From Acidimicrobiales bacterium (GTDB lineage: Bacteria > Actinomycetota > Acidimicrobiia > Acidimicrobiales > Poriferisodalaceae): DNA of 64,000 bases. The stretch is from contig JAWKIQ010000005.1 in assembly GCA_041394185.1 (NCBI GenBank), positions 200,001-264,000 of the forward strand, in the 5' to 3' direction. Each line of letters opens with the position of its first letter. Within the stretch, counting starts at the first letter, position 1. This document shows, in pieces, positions 29,201-36,919 of the stretch. The notes under the pieces were generated by a model. That model ran no database searches. It saw only the letters and a list, made by a program, of their open reading frames with translations, and was not told the DNA's origin. Position numbers and translations under genes: made by a program.

Positions 29201-30355
29201 CTCGACGGCTCGGTCGGGGCCGGCATCGGCGGCATGACCTCGCTGATCTACCTGTACCTGCACACCAACAACCTCACGGGTTCGTTGCCGTCCGACATCG
29301 GCGGCATGACCAACCTGTACATCCTGCACGCATCGGGCAACCAGCTGACGGGCGGGGTGCCCACCGGCATCGGTGACCTGAAGAACCTCGACCAGCTCTA
29401 TCTGCACGGCAACCGGCTCGACGGCATCATTCCCACCGACATCGGCGGGGCCACCGCGCTGCGGTACCTGTACCTCCACGACAATCAGCTGACCGGCTCG
29501 ATCCCCGCCGGAATCGGTGGTCTCACCGAGTTGTTGCAGCTTCGTCTCTACAACAACCTGCTGTCGGGCTCCATCCCCAACAGCATCGGCAACCTCACGA
29601 AGATGACGTACTTCAATGCGTCCGGCAACCGCTTGACCGGTGGTATTCCAGCGGGCGTGGGCAACCTCGAGAGCGTCACCGAGTTCTACGTCCACGACAA
29701 CGACCTGAACGGCACCATCGACCCCGCCATCGGCGGCATGACCAAGGTGCGCTACTTCTACGCCTACAACAACCAGTTGAACGGCACCATACCCAGCACC
29801 ATCGGCTCGATGAGCGCTCTGTACTACCTGCACCTCGGCAACAACAACCTCACCGGCACGGTGCCCAGCACCGTGGGCGGTCTATCGAACCTGGGCCTGC
29901 TGCTGGTGCACGGCAACCGGCTCGACGGTGAGATTCCCAACCAGCTGACGCAGGCGAGCAACCTGACCCACTTCTACTACTACGACAACACCATGACCGG
30001 GTCGCTGCCCTTCGGGCTGGGCAACATGGACCGCCTGCAGTACTGGTACGGGTGGAACAACGTGCTGGAGGGCGAGCTGCCGTCGACCATCGGCGACATG
30101 GCCGCCATCATCTCGTTCAGGGTCGAGGGGAACTTCATCGGCGGGGTGATTCCCGCCGAGATCGGAGATGCCAACACTCTCGACATCCTGTATCTGAACA
30201 GCAACCAGTTCGAGGGCACGGTTCCCGACACCCTGTCGAACCTGACCGGCCTCACCACGTTGTATCTGCGCGGCAATCACTGCCTGAGGGCCTCGTCGCT
30301 GACAACCACCTTCATCGAGGGCTTCGACACCATCTGGGACGACGGCTGCGGCTGA
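23207..30355 (+). CDS. Giant membrane-anchored protein with two leucine-rich repeat arrays
   Basis: 2382 residues, no relation to a characterised protein known to me. Order: first membrane helix (about 19-40); a long Pro/Gly/Asp/Thr-rich stalk (to about 265); a capping region with TECDALVALYYATTGAEWKN; 31 plant-type LRRs plus a C-cap (334-1085); a beta-sandwich-like domain (about 1090-1225); second helix (1246-1264); an acidic, disordered segment (1265-1405); third helix (1408-1427); a stalk; a second cap with YADCDALVALYSATNGAGW; and again 31 LRRs plus cap (1603-2359). Positive residues flank helices 2 and 3 on the inner side, placing both arrays outside. The LRR consensus is LxxLxLxxNxLTGxIPxxIGNL. 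Start GTG 23207; ATG 23222 is an alternative. Confidence 0.88.
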   Translation: MTGAFMDRLRSLFDDSLMLRLGVFIAIGAISFAVFGRSLLASDSDDPIVQLEQSPTTQVGDEPDATGDIELPTFDPNAPTTTRPGGSGRVDDSPVSPGSTDAPDGSGTASGDGSESPDGSGDDGSGGGGDTINIPTGSPTTVTTTTAPPQPGEAGGPDDPGANPGGSLNDPALGGGGPAPGEDLPGESDPGAFPGVETGDPGDPNNPGDPLGDGELDTNDPSLVDPNLGEDPGLEPPGSPPEPSTLGTVQEPARTAPFDAAAVAAASEFLAANVEAQAHPPWGGCLIQITLSYTECDALVALYYATTGAEWKNRTGWLSSTDLNTWHGVDARNGDIYQLNLSSNNLSGELPPEIGGLNGITYLELNNNKITGVLPDEIGELRTVYRIQLQYNQLTGLSDNWTLMDNLEVLYLYNNQIAGDLPATLGQVEKLRVLHAGSNRITGVPASYANLDRLDELQLYSNNLTTYPVAANSMTRLRHLRLQDNQISGAVPTSVGNLSFLQTLWIDRNRIESLPEEIGNLRELRDFRAYNNEIATPLPDTIGNLTRLDYLHLANNQIPGPLPASFGNLARLQYLYLYNNPLNSPLPSTFGGLRELRALHMQSTGTTGNLPAGFGQLDSLITANLRNNQITGTLPTSVSGLTRLRDLYLDRNQLDGVLPNDMSSMVSLENLYLYDNQLTGSLPTDIGQLTNLRYLVAYNNNFTGPLPASVGDMTELVQLHLSNNSISGTLPADMGDLTRLRWLYLNNNALDGQIPASIGDLVDLRVLYLQQNELTGPIPTEIGNLTKLERFHAHNNHLTALPNSIGNLTQLRWLYLYTNDLTGGIPSGIGGMSDLRVLHLANNDLTGEIPDGIGNLSHLRTLALYNNDFTGGLPDTIGNLSELDYLHVGGNLLTEPIPDSIGNLRNLEYLYLHNNDITGQIPDTIGGLQNVRNFWAYDNNLTGPIPEEIGQMTHLVYIHFANNQLSGPIPDSIGNVPDLRHLYLYSNELTGNLPGTIGIMDHLRTLHLYDNHIESGLPNEIGNLTDLRYVHLGYNDLSGAIPDSIGNLFQLGELYLHSNDMSGEIPASITNLDQLTGMLLRDNYCFTAAAAIATFVEGYDADWESGCAPDLAVTASLLDAPTNLSDVDWVVNVRNLGGIQDPGPLSITITLTQGLDTPIMGPSNGWTCTPSPLSVTCTYPTGLFPRQSAPPLAIRTRVTAATSDQIVLTTTVSGGLADSRTSNNTYVSESTVITGLVGTGADTKAPLATGLTMIALGLVLVWLSRPRPDGPLPGSDPGGDVEPPDPDDGGHDRGAAMQLPTHDERPDEDRAPSSDPDRGLTDSPAADTSAAEPTIDLVDEVIDLTDTAPQPIGAQSEQAPRSTSDLARQDGASLDPVPAIGWREHASKTSTSVLTRRRPGYAKAFGVLRVWLAVATAFALVSVASTSGSGQGVANSLVRPATGAAAVADDSAQPTAIPAVDEGAPEPALEVDLVPEPPTDTAPVAPDPEPQDTPRAPEPGTGDTVEPLDHDGADPFEPSAPPSVPPTDPAALVAAGTEGEGGNLTAQAHTPWAGCTTQVSVPYADCDALVALYSATNGAGWTDKTGWLTDTNLANWYGVTISGGRITELRLRNNGLVGTLPDDLGNLTALTHLYIDRNGLSGPLPATLTAMAALQYLYFYENSISGTLPADIGSLTSLRYLVGYRNAITGTLPPSLTAHPNLYYVHLAYNQLSGPLPSWLDTLPQLNELYLHYNEFSGTLPTTLGDAPVLRRLELGANRFSGSIPSEIGDIATLTHLWLYRNNLSGPIPASITNLTNLEYLHVSDNRLSGSIPTFAGMIKLTHLYLHRNQFTGSIPSQLGLLGNLRYLYVLGNDLTGTIPTTIGALTNLVIFEAGDNRLTGSIPSTIGTLTQVTHFYVYDNKLSGPIPAGVGTMTSLRYFYAYNNQLTGPLPDGFGDLPDLLYIHLPNNDLDGPIPANWGNASTLYYLNLSNNFLTGGVPGSFGGLSDLAYLYLHNNRLDGSVGAGIGGMTSLIYLYLHTNNLTGSLPSDIGGMTNLYILHASGNQLTGGVPTGIGDLKNLDQLYLHGNRLDGIIPTDIGGATALRYLYLHDNQLTGSIPAGIGGLTELLQLRLYNNLLSGSIPNSIGNLTKMTYFNASGNRLTGGIPAGVGNLESVTEFYVHDNDLNGTIDPAIGGMTKVRYFYAYNNQLNGTIPSTIGSMSALYYLHLGNNNLTGTVPSTVGGLSNLGLLLVHGNRLDGEIPNQLTQASNLTHFYYYDNTMTGSLPFGLGNMDRLQYWYGWNNVLEGELPSTIGDMAAIISFRVEGNFIGGVIPAEIGDANTLDILYLNSNQFEGTVPDTLSNLTGLTTLYLRGNHCLRASSLTTTFIEGFDTIWDDGCG
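24206..26461 (+). repeat. First LRR array, 31 units of about 24 codons
   Basis: Coding repeat with a 72-base period; a few units have 23 codons. Units such as LRVLHLANNDLTGEIPDGIG are diverged in DNA sequence, so this is an old protein repeat, not a recent satellite. It ends in a cysteine-bearing cap (DNYCF). Confidence 0.95.
28013..30283 (+). repeat. Second LRR array, 31 units of about 24 codons
   Basis: Same period and consensus as the first array (for example LTHLYLHRNQFTGSIPSQLG) with the same number of units and the same cap (GNHC followed by FIEGFDTIWDDGCG). The equal count and matching flanking caps point to duplication of a whole gene or domain set. Confidence 0.95.
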
Positions 30356-30395
30356 CGCATTGCCGACCAGCCCGGTGCATACGCCAGACTCCGGG

Positions 30396-30414
30396 CGCGC
30401 CGCCGGCGGGCGCG
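30396..30414 (+). terminator. GC-rich hairpin downstream of LRR gene
   Basis: CGCGCCGCC pairs with GGCGGGCGCG with one bulged G and almost no loop, 41 bases after the LRR stop. No U-tract follows, so it is only a possible terminator; it also lies just before the next gene's start and could affect its leader. Confidence 0.35.
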
Positions 30415-30427
30415 TAGCATCGGTGGG

Positions 30428-31123
30428 ATGATCGTGCGTCCCGAGACCCACCAGTTCGAATCGGCGGCGGGCATCGTTCTCGATGCACACGTGTTCAAGC
30501 CCACCGCCGAACCGGCCGCCACGGTGGCCTTCTTCCACCCAGGCGGCTTCACAATGGGCGACCCCACATGGGGCTATCGCTTCGCCGAGGCCCACCTCGA
30601 GCGATCGCAGGCATTCGTCTCGCTGTCGTACAGACACCTGACGGGCGAACTGACCATCGACGATCTACTCGACGACGCCGAGGCCGGGCTCGACTGGGTG
30701 GCGGGCAACGTCGCAGGCACATCACCGGTGTTCAGCAGCGGACACTCGGCAGGCGGTTACCTGGCGATGGTGCCCGTTCTGCGCGACATCTCGACAGCGA
30801 TCGTCGGCATGTCGCTGTTGGCGCCCGTTCCACGAATCGGTTCATCCCTGCAGGACCGCCTGCCCAACGGCGCCGACCCGGCGCAGTTCGACCCGGCCCA
30901 GGTGGTCTCGACCCGTCCGGTGCCCGCCGTTTTTGTTCACGGACGCCTCGACGACCTGGTGCCGGTCGAAGGATCGGCCCGCCTCGACCAGGCTTGGCGA
31001 GATGCCGGGTGCCGATCGAAGCTGGTGGCCATCGAAGGCGCAGACCACTTCTTCAACCACCCGATTCTGGGCGACCAGGCCCACGAGCAACTGGCCGAAG
31101 CGATCGGTTGGCTGGCGGGCTAG
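30428..31123 (+). CDS. Alpha/beta hydrolase (esterase/lipase-like)
   Basis: A 231-residue serine hydrolase. FFHPGGFTMGD is an HGG-type oxyanion motif, GHSAGGY carries Ser107, VFVHGRLDDLVPVE holds the acid, and EGADHFFNH the catalytic His. This arrangement is typical of BD-FAE/hormone-sensitive-lipase relatives. The substrate is unknown and there is no signal peptide. It converges on the sulfatase gene, both stops sharing one CTAG at 31120-31123. Confidence 0.85.
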   Translation: MIVRPETHQFESAAGIVLDAHVFKPTAEPAATVAFFHPGGFTMGDPTWGYRFAEAHLERSQAFVSLSYRHLTGELTIDDLLDDAEAGLDWVAGNVAGTSPVFSSGHSAGGYLAMVPVLRDISTAIVGMSLLAPVPRIGSSLQDRLPNGADPAQFDPAQVVSTRPVPAVFVHGRLDDLVPVEGSARLDQAWRDAGCRSKLVAIEGADHFFNHPILGDQAHEQLAEAIGWLAG

Positions 31124-32703
31124 ATGCCCAGACGTTCGTACTGATCGGTCGGAGCGTCCAGCTCATCCAGGGCCGTTCGCAGCAGATCGACCATGATCCT
31201 CTCGACCCGCTCTCCGACCCTGTTCTCGGACTCGTGCGGATCGGTCGCGATGTCGTAGAGGGCGTGGGTGCCCACCATCGATCGTCTGCCAGCCCACATG
31301 GGGTACATGTCGCCGGGTTCGAAGGGCTGGCGCAGCACCGGAATGTCGGATCCGGGCATGAAATCGATCCAGGCCCGACGGTCGGGCGGAGGTAAAGGAT
31401 TGAACCCGTCGACGTGCACCGGCATGGTCGACCAACGGTTGGACCACATCGACAAGGGGAAGTTCTGACCCTCCGGCGCGCGTGCGTACTTGAAGCGACC
31501 GTCGGTCACCTGAACCCAGCAGCCGAATACACCACCGATGGCCCAGTCGCGGATCGAAGTTGCATCTCCGGTGACCAGCGGGGCCAACGACCGGCCATGG
31601 GTGCGGTGGGCAGCCTCGACGGCGAACACATCGGCAATCGTGGCATGAAGGTCGACGTTGGTGGTCAGTGCGTCGCAGGTCGTTCCTCCGGGCACGCCTG
31701 GCCAGCAGACCAGCAGCGGCGTGTGTCCCAGCGGCTCGTATTGGGGCACCTGCGGCTTGCCCCAGATGTCGACACCCTGGCGGACGTCGCCCAGATAGTG
31801 CCCGTGGTCGGTGCAGACGATGAGGGCGGTGTCGTCCCACATCTGGTTGCGGTCCATGACATCGAGCACCCGACCCAGGTGGTGGTCGATCATGGTCAAC
31901 TTGGCGCCGTAGTTGGCCCTGATGTGGCGGGCCTCGGCATCCGACAAAGTGCCGTCGGCCTGGGGGCCCACCGCGTACGGCGGCCAGATGAGGACGTCGT
32001 CGTCCCACGGCTCGGACCAATAGATGTCGCGCCAGCGTTCGGAAACATCGAAGGGTTCGTGAGGGTCGAACTCGTCGACGAACACGAAGAACCTGTCGTG
32101 GCTGGCGGCCGACCGCTCGAGCCACTCGGCCGTCGCCGCCATGGTGCGCGGTCCGGGAAAGTCTTCCTCGGCTCGGAACCAGGTTCGGCTCAGGTCATAA
32201 CCACGATGGCCCATGCTGATGCCCCGGGTGCGCTCGAGATGCCAACCGAAGGGTCGAGCCGCGGCTATTTCGGGGGTGCCCATCCACGATGGGTCGGCCT
32301 CGGTGAACCACTGGTCGCCCTCGTGACCTCGCACATAGTCCCAAGCGGTGAAGTCGGTGTGATAGTTCTCGCCGCCGGTCTCGAACAGATGCGGGTGGTC
32401 GGTGAACAGCGCCGATGTCACACCGGCTCGTCGCAAAGACGCAACTATCGATTCCTCCCAGACCTCGATCGACCCCCAGCACCGCCAGAGAAAGTCGAGG
32501 GCGCCCACCAAGATGTCGTGGCGTGCGGGCATGCAGGGCAACGAGCCGGTCACGTGGTTGGTGAACCGCACCCCCCGGGCCGCCACGCGGTCGAGGTTGG
32601 GGGTCGAGAACTCGCTTCCGCCATAGGCGCCCAGCATGTGGCGATTGAGCGAGTCGAGCAGTACGACGATGAGCTTGGAGGGCTTTGATGTGGTGCCTGG
32701 CAC
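31120..32703 (-). CDS. Sulfatase (arylsulfatase family)
   Basis: 527 residues with the formylglycine signature CMPAR (Cys57 to Arg61; consensus CxPxR), which needs an activating enzyme not present here. The metal ligands fit the alkaline-phosphatase superfamily: Asp17 in LLDSLNRHMLGAYG and CTDHGHYLGD late in the protein. No signal peptide is seen, so it is probably cytosolic or exported another way. It likely cleaves a sulfate ester; phosphonate or phosphodiester hydrolysis is a known alternative in the superfamily. GTG start at 32703. Nearby alginate-lyase-like and LRR genes suit use of marine-type polysaccharides (inference). Confidence 0.9.
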   Translation of the reverse strand: MPGTTSKPSKLIVVLLDSLNRHMLGAYGGSEFSTPNLDRVAARGVRFTNHVTGSLPCMPARHDILVGALDFLWRCWGSIEVWEESIVASLRRAGVTSALFTDHPHLFETGGENYHTDFTAWDYVRGHEGDQWFTEADPSWMGTPEIAAARPFGWHLERTRGISMGHRGYDLSRTWFRAEEDFPGPRTMAATAEWLERSAASHDRFFVFVDEFDPHEPFDVSERWRDIYWSEPWDDDVLIWPPYAVGPQADGTLSDAEARHIRANYGAKLTMIDHHLGRVLDVMDRNQMWDDTALIVCTDHGHYLGDVRQGVDIWGKPQVPQYEPLGHTPLLVCWPGVPGGTTCDALTTNVDLHATIADVFAVEAAHRTHGRSLAPLVTGDATSIRDWAIGGVFGCWVQVTDGRFKYARAPEGQNFPLSMWSNRWSTMPVHVDGFNPLPPPDRRAWIDFMPGSDIPVLRQPFEPGDMYPMWAGRRSMVGTHALYDIATDPHESENRVGERVERIMVDLLRTALDELDAPTDQYERLGI

Positions 32704-32838
32704 GTCGTCAAACTAGCCCGCGGGGCCGACGCGACCCATGTGGACGATGTGAGAGACTGGCCAGCATTGTCGCCCGGCAGGCATGTCGGCAACACAGGGT
32801 CAGCACGGAGGATCGACCAGAGCAATGCGAGTCCCACG

Positions 32839-34299
32839 ATGAGGTCAGCTCCGAGAACCGCCAGGCTGGCCGCTGGCTTGTTGGCCGCGATGTGCGTGTT
32901 GGCAACCGCAGCGCCGGCGCGGGCCGACGAGAAGGCCGGCCCCGCTGCGCCCTCGGCCCCGGTAACCAGCTACGGCGGCGCCGACCCGACAATCATTCCC
33001 CAGCTTCGCGGCGCGGTGGCCCTCTCGGCCAACCCGGCCGGAACCGGCCTGGTGGCCGTAGACGCGGCGGGCCGGGTCGCGGTCGGTGGCGCCACCTCGT
33101 GGTTGGGTGACGCATCGGGCATGCAGTTGCGTTCACCCATCGTCGACATCGCCTTTACCCCAGACGGCGACGGCTACTGGCTGGTCGCGGCCGACGGCGG
33201 GGTTTTCACGTTCGGCTCTGCGCCTTATCTGGGGTCGATTCCCGAGGTGTTGCCTCCAGGGGTGATGCCCGACAGGCCCATCGCTGCAATGTCGCCCACC
33301 ACCACCGGCGACGGCTACTGGCTGTTCGCGTCCGACGGCGGCGTGTTCGCCTTTGGTGACGCCCAGTTCCACGGCTCGGTTCCCCAGGTTCTTGGCCCCG
33401 GGCGTCGGGCCAAGTCGCCCGTCGTCGACGCGATCACCGCCCCCGACGGCGGCGGATACTTGTTGGCGGGCGCAGACGGTGGCGTGTTCGCCTTTGGCAC
33501 AGCCCAGTTCCACGGCAGCGCCGCCCCCGAGGGACGCAACGACATCATCGCCATCCTCGCCGCACCCGACGGCTACCGGTTGGTCATGGGCGATGGCCTG
33601 GTGCGCAGCTACGGCGCTGCTCACTTCGGTGGGTACTCGGGCCGCCCGGTAGCGGCAGCGGCCTCTCACGGGTCGTCGTACTGGCTGCTCGAGGCAACGC
33701 TGGGAGCCGCCGAACCCGGGCAATCGGGGCCTCAGGTCATCGTCTTGCAGCAGCGGCTCAACTCGCTCGGATATTGGGCCGGAACTCCCGACGGAAGTTA
33801 TGGCCATGTCACTTCACAAGCAGTGATGGCATTCCAGAAGTGGACCGGGCTCGAACGCACGGGCATAGCCGACCAGACCACGGTGGACGCGCTCGAGGTT
33901 GCAGAACGCCCCACACCGGCCAGCACCGAAGGCGACATGGTCGAGATCGATCTGGCTCGCCAGTTGATCTTCTTCGTTCGAGACGGTGCGGTCCGCTGGA
34001 CGCTCAATACATCGACCGGTTCGGAGATTCCCTACGAGTACGGCGGCCGTTGGTACGGCGCCCGCACACCCACCGGAACCTACAGCGTCTACTTCGAACG
34101 CCCGAACGGCTGGCGGATCTCGCATCTCGGTGCGCTGTGGAGGCCCAAGTACTTCAACGGCGGAATCGCCATCCACGGGTCGGGTTTCATCCCCGGGTGG
34201 CCCGATTCGCATGGTTGTGCCCGCGTTTCGCTGCCGGCGATGGACTTCATCTATGACGCCAACCTCGCCCCGGTCGGAACCACGGTGTGGGTCTACTAG
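32839..34299 (+). CDS. Secreted L,D-transpeptidase with DGGVFxFG repeats and peptidoglycan-binding domain
   Basis: 486 residues. Signal peptide (LAAGLLAAMCVLATAAPARA), then three to four repeats of type GDGYWLVAADGGVFTFG (about 100-250), a PG_binding_1 domain (about 295-355; VIVLQQRLNSLGYWAGTPDG), and a YkuD catalytic domain with HGSGFIPGWPDSHGCAR (nucleophile Cys460, His458). It forms 3-3 cross-links in, or attaches proteins to, peptidoglycan. ATG 32839 is chosen because the signal peptide follows at once; the ribosome-binding site is weak. Confidence 0.93.
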   Translation: MRSAPRTARLAAGLLAAMCVLATAAPARADEKAGPAAPSAPVTSYGGADPTIIPQLRGAVALSANPAGTGLVAVDAAGRVAVGGATSWLGDASGMQLRSPIVDIAFTPDGDGYWLVAADGGVFTFGSAPYLGSIPEVLPPGVMPDRPIAAMSPTTTGDGYWLFASDGGVFAFGDAQFHGSVPQVLGPGRRAKSPVVDAITAPDGGGYLLAGADGGVFAFGTAQFHGSAAPEGRNDIIAILAAPDGYRLVMGDGLVRSYGAAHFGGYSGRPVAAAASHGSSYWLLEATLGAAEPGQSGPQVIVLQQRLNSLGYWAGTPDGSYGHVTSQAVMAFQKWTGLERTGIADQTTVDALEVAERPTPASTEGDMVEIDLARQLIFFVRDGAVRWTLNTSTGSEIPYEYGGRWYGARTPTGTYSVYFERPNGWRISHLGALWRPKYFNGGIAIHGSGFIPGWPDSHGCARVSLPAMDFIYDANLAPVGTTVWVY

Positions 34300-34325
34300 A
34301 CCCAAAGACACAGGTCGGTCGGGGT

Positions 34326-36749
34326 CTAGGGGCCCAGAGTCGAGTGGCTGAAGGTCACCGGGCCCAACACCACACGCTGAAACAGCGGACGTTCCCAGCG
34401 ATCGAACACCGCTGAATAGTCCGCGTCGGGGTAGCGCACAGACGCGACCTCGAACACTGCAATGGGTGTGTCCTGCGGCCAGAGCGGCCCGATCTCTTCA
34501 TACGGCCACTGCGCTGCCGGGTCGGCTTGGGCCAAGAACGGCGCCACATAGTCAAACGCGGTCCGAAGCGACTGACCCGACGAGCCGGTCGCTGCGTAGA
34601 GGTCGGTGCCGTGGCTGCGCGCCACCTCGGCCAGGGTTGTCAGGGCCGAAATGTGGAACACCGAATAGAACAGCGAACGGGTGCGGTCGATCTCGGTGGA
34701 CATCACTCCTGTGCTCGAGATGCGCTCGTCGATGAGGGTGCCGTACCTGTTGAACACATCGTCGAGCAGATCGGTTCTTCCTGCGAAGGCGGCGGCGACC
34801 GCCGATGCAGCCATGCGCCACGAATCGATATTTGCATCGGCATCGCCGGCAGCAAACGCGACGGCTGCTCGTTCGGCCCATTGCTCGAAGTCGGAGCGCT
34901 GTTGTGGTGTCCAGCCCGGATAACTCCAGATCAGATCCGCCCCATAGATGATGCCCGGCTGGGTGATATAGATCTCGATGTCACGAGACGTGTCGCTGAC
35001 CGCCGGAACCCATCGGGTCTGGGGGTCGATGGCCCACGCATCGATCAGCTGGAGCGCCTTCTCGGCGTAAGCCCCGTCGCCGGTGCGACGGTAGGCCCAA
35101 CCCAGCGAGACGAGGCCACGCGACAGTCGTTCCGCGGCACGATAGTCGTGTCTGTCGGCGAGATCGTCGAAGATCCCGTCTGAGGTGTAGGCACTGTCGG
35201 TGTTCCAGGTGTTGCCACCACCGTTGGCCACGACCGACAGCGGGCTCTGGCACAGCATTGCCTGAGCCCTGGACATCAAGTCGTCGACCGCGGCGCTTGA
35301 TGCCGAAGCCGCGAGCATCTCGGCCTCAGGCAACAGCACGCCCCGGTAGGTTCGGCCGTCGGCATCGCCGGCCCCTCCCCTCACCGCAGCGACCGGAGGC
35401 AAACAGAGGTCGGATGGAGATTGGGCGGTTCTGGTGGCCAGACGATCGGCCGGTGTAACCCCGTCGGTGATGCGCAGATGATCGATGTCGCCGACCCACG
35501 ACTGCGTGCCGTCGACGAGACCCCCGACGGTAAGGCGCGCCAGCTCAGATGAGATCAGTGGGCTCTGACCAGCAGCCGTCACCGAATCGATCAGGCTGCC
35601 GTTCAGCCACATCTCGATCGTTTGGCCATCGACTACCAGGGCGGTGTGTTGTGTGCCGGCCCCAGCCGGTGCTGCGATCTGCGACGAGCCGGACCCGACC
35701 CGCCATACGAGGTTGGGGCCTTCGCGCAGCAACATGAACGAGTACGAGCCTGCTGTGTCGGCGAGGGCGACAACAACACCGTCGTCCTGGTCGGGTGGTC
35801 CGGGATCGAGCCAGACCTCGACGGTGGTACGCCCCGTCTCGGCCAACCGGCTGGTCAGGCGAGACGCCGGCCCGGGTGTCGCGGCGACACCCGATTCGAA
35901 CGCGACGCCACCGTTGGTCCACATCCACCCTGGTCCGTAGTAGCCGAAGAAGAGATCGTTCGGGAACGGCACCGGCGCTGAGTCGCTGGCGAATACATCG
36001 GACCCTTCACCAAAGCCGTACTCGGCTATCGGTGAACCCTCTGGGCTCGGCGGGGTCGAAGTCGTGGTCGTGGTCGAAGTCGAAGTAGTGGTCGTGGTGG
36101 GTGCAGCCGTCGTCGTGGTCGTCGTGGTGCCACCACCATCGATCGACTCGATCTCAACAGCCACAACCTTGGTCTTGGAACCACCATCAAAAGTCATGTC
36201 CAACAACCCATCAGACACAACCACATCAACAGTCCCAGACACCACCGGAACAGCCGACGACGTCAACACCCGATCATGAACAACAACACCCTCAACCTGA
36301 ACCGAATGAGCAATCGAAGACGAATGAGCCAAAGACTCACCCACCAAAACCGTCACCCGATACACACCATCAGGAACCACAGCCCGCCACGACGCAGGCG
36401 AATCAACAGCCCGCCACACACCACCAACCCGCTCATAACGCGTCGTCGCATGACAAAACGTGTCCCAAACCTGATCAACCACCCGATCACGATCACCACA
36501 CTGACGCGACAACCCATCCAACAACACCCACCCAAAACCACGCCCACCAGAAAACGCCTCACCCGAATCAGCCACCCAACCCGAAGGCACCACAACACCC
36601 GACGGCTGAAAATTGACCCTCAGCGCAACATCGGCCGCCAGCCTCGTCTCGGGTAACTCGACAGCGGCGGGCGCCCCAGGCGTGGCTGCGGTAGACATCA
36701 GCGTGACGACCGCGATCGAGCAGGCGAACAGATTGCGCAGGACCATCAC
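34326..36749 (-). CDS. Secreted modular protein: carbohydrate-binding modules plus alginate-lyase-like domain
   Basis: 807 residues. Signal peptide (to about 30); a malectin-like module (about 45-205) with WADSGEAF-type start and YRVTVLVGE; a Thr-rich linker; a LamG/concanavalin-like module (about 240-440; TTVEVWLDPGPPDQDDGVVV, WVGDIDHLRITDG); then an all-helical domain (about 480-800) resembling the alginate lyase family, with NTWNTDSAY, LGWAYRRTGDGAYAEKAL and WRMAASAVAAA. It is likely to bind and cleave an acidic polysaccharide outside the cell. Codon use in the malectin part is unlike the rest (see separate entry). The start has two adjacent Met codons. Confidence 0.8.
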   Translation of the reverse strand: MMVLRNLFACSIAVVTLMSTAATPGAPAAVELPETRLAADVALRVNFQPSGVVVPSGWVADSGEAFSGGRGFGWVLLDGLSRQCGDRDRVVDQVWDTFCHATTRYERVGGVWRAVDSPASWRAVVPDGVYRVTVLVGESLAHSSSIAHSVQVEGVVVHDRVLTSSAVPVVSGTVDVVVSDGLLDMTFDGGSKTKVVAVEIESIDGGGTTTTTTTAAPTTTTTSTSTTTTTSTPPSPEGSPIAEYGFGEGSDVFASDSAPVPFPNDLFFGYYGPGWMWTNGGVAFESGVAATPGPASRLTSRLAETGRTTVEVWLDPGPPDQDDGVVVALADTAGSYSFMLLREGPNLVWRVGSGSSQIAAPAGAGTQHTALVVDGQTIEMWLNGSLIDSVTAAGQSPLISSELARLTVGGLVDGTQSWVGDIDHLRITDGVTPADRLATRTAQSPSDLCLPPVAAVRGGAGDADGRTYRGVLLPEAEMLAASASSAAVDDLMSRAQAMLCQSPLSVVANGGGNTWNTDSAYTSDGIFDDLADRHDYRAAERLSRGLVSLGWAYRRTGDGAYAEKALQLIDAWAIDPQTRWVPAVSDTSRDIEIYITQPGIIYGADLIWSYPGWTPQQRSDFEQWAERAAVAFAAGDADANIDSWRMAASAVAAAFAGRTDLLDDVFNRYGTLIDERISSTGVMSTEIDRTRSLFYSVFHISALTTLAEVARSHGTDLYAATGSSGQSLRTAFDYVAPFLAQADPAAQWPYEEIGPLWPQDTPIAVFEVASVRYPDADYSAVFDRWERPLFQRVVLGPVTFSHSTLGP
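36140..36603 (-). other. Module with atypical codon use inside the alginate-lyase-like gene
   Basis: Within this stretch the coding strand is G/T-rich and C-poor: the plus strand has runs of 60 bases with only five to eleven G. Codons end mainly in G or T, whereas the flanking parts of the same gene end mainly in C or G. The change is abrupt at both edges and coincides with the malectin-like domain. It suggests recent acquisition of a module by recombination. Confidence 0.75.
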
Positions 36750-36919
36750 GTATGGTCAGGTCGGCGGGGCAAACACGTGCCTAAGCCCCGCCTTCACCAC
36801 CACGCGTGGCCTACACCCATACCGTGGCTACTCCACGTGCTTCTCGTGTGATTGTGTACCGTCGATCTGCCCAATGGGGTGGCCCGATCGGGCTGTTGGT
36901 GGCTCCTACACTCGAAGAC

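Noticed and set aside
24206..30283. Recent DNA satellite expansion in the LRR gene
   Set aside because: Neighbouring units share a protein pattern but differ widely in DNA, so the repeats are old.
36064..36656. Open frames on the plus strand rich in Thr, His, Pro and Asn
   Set aside because: They are the shadow of the atypical malectin-like module on the other strand and have no start signals.
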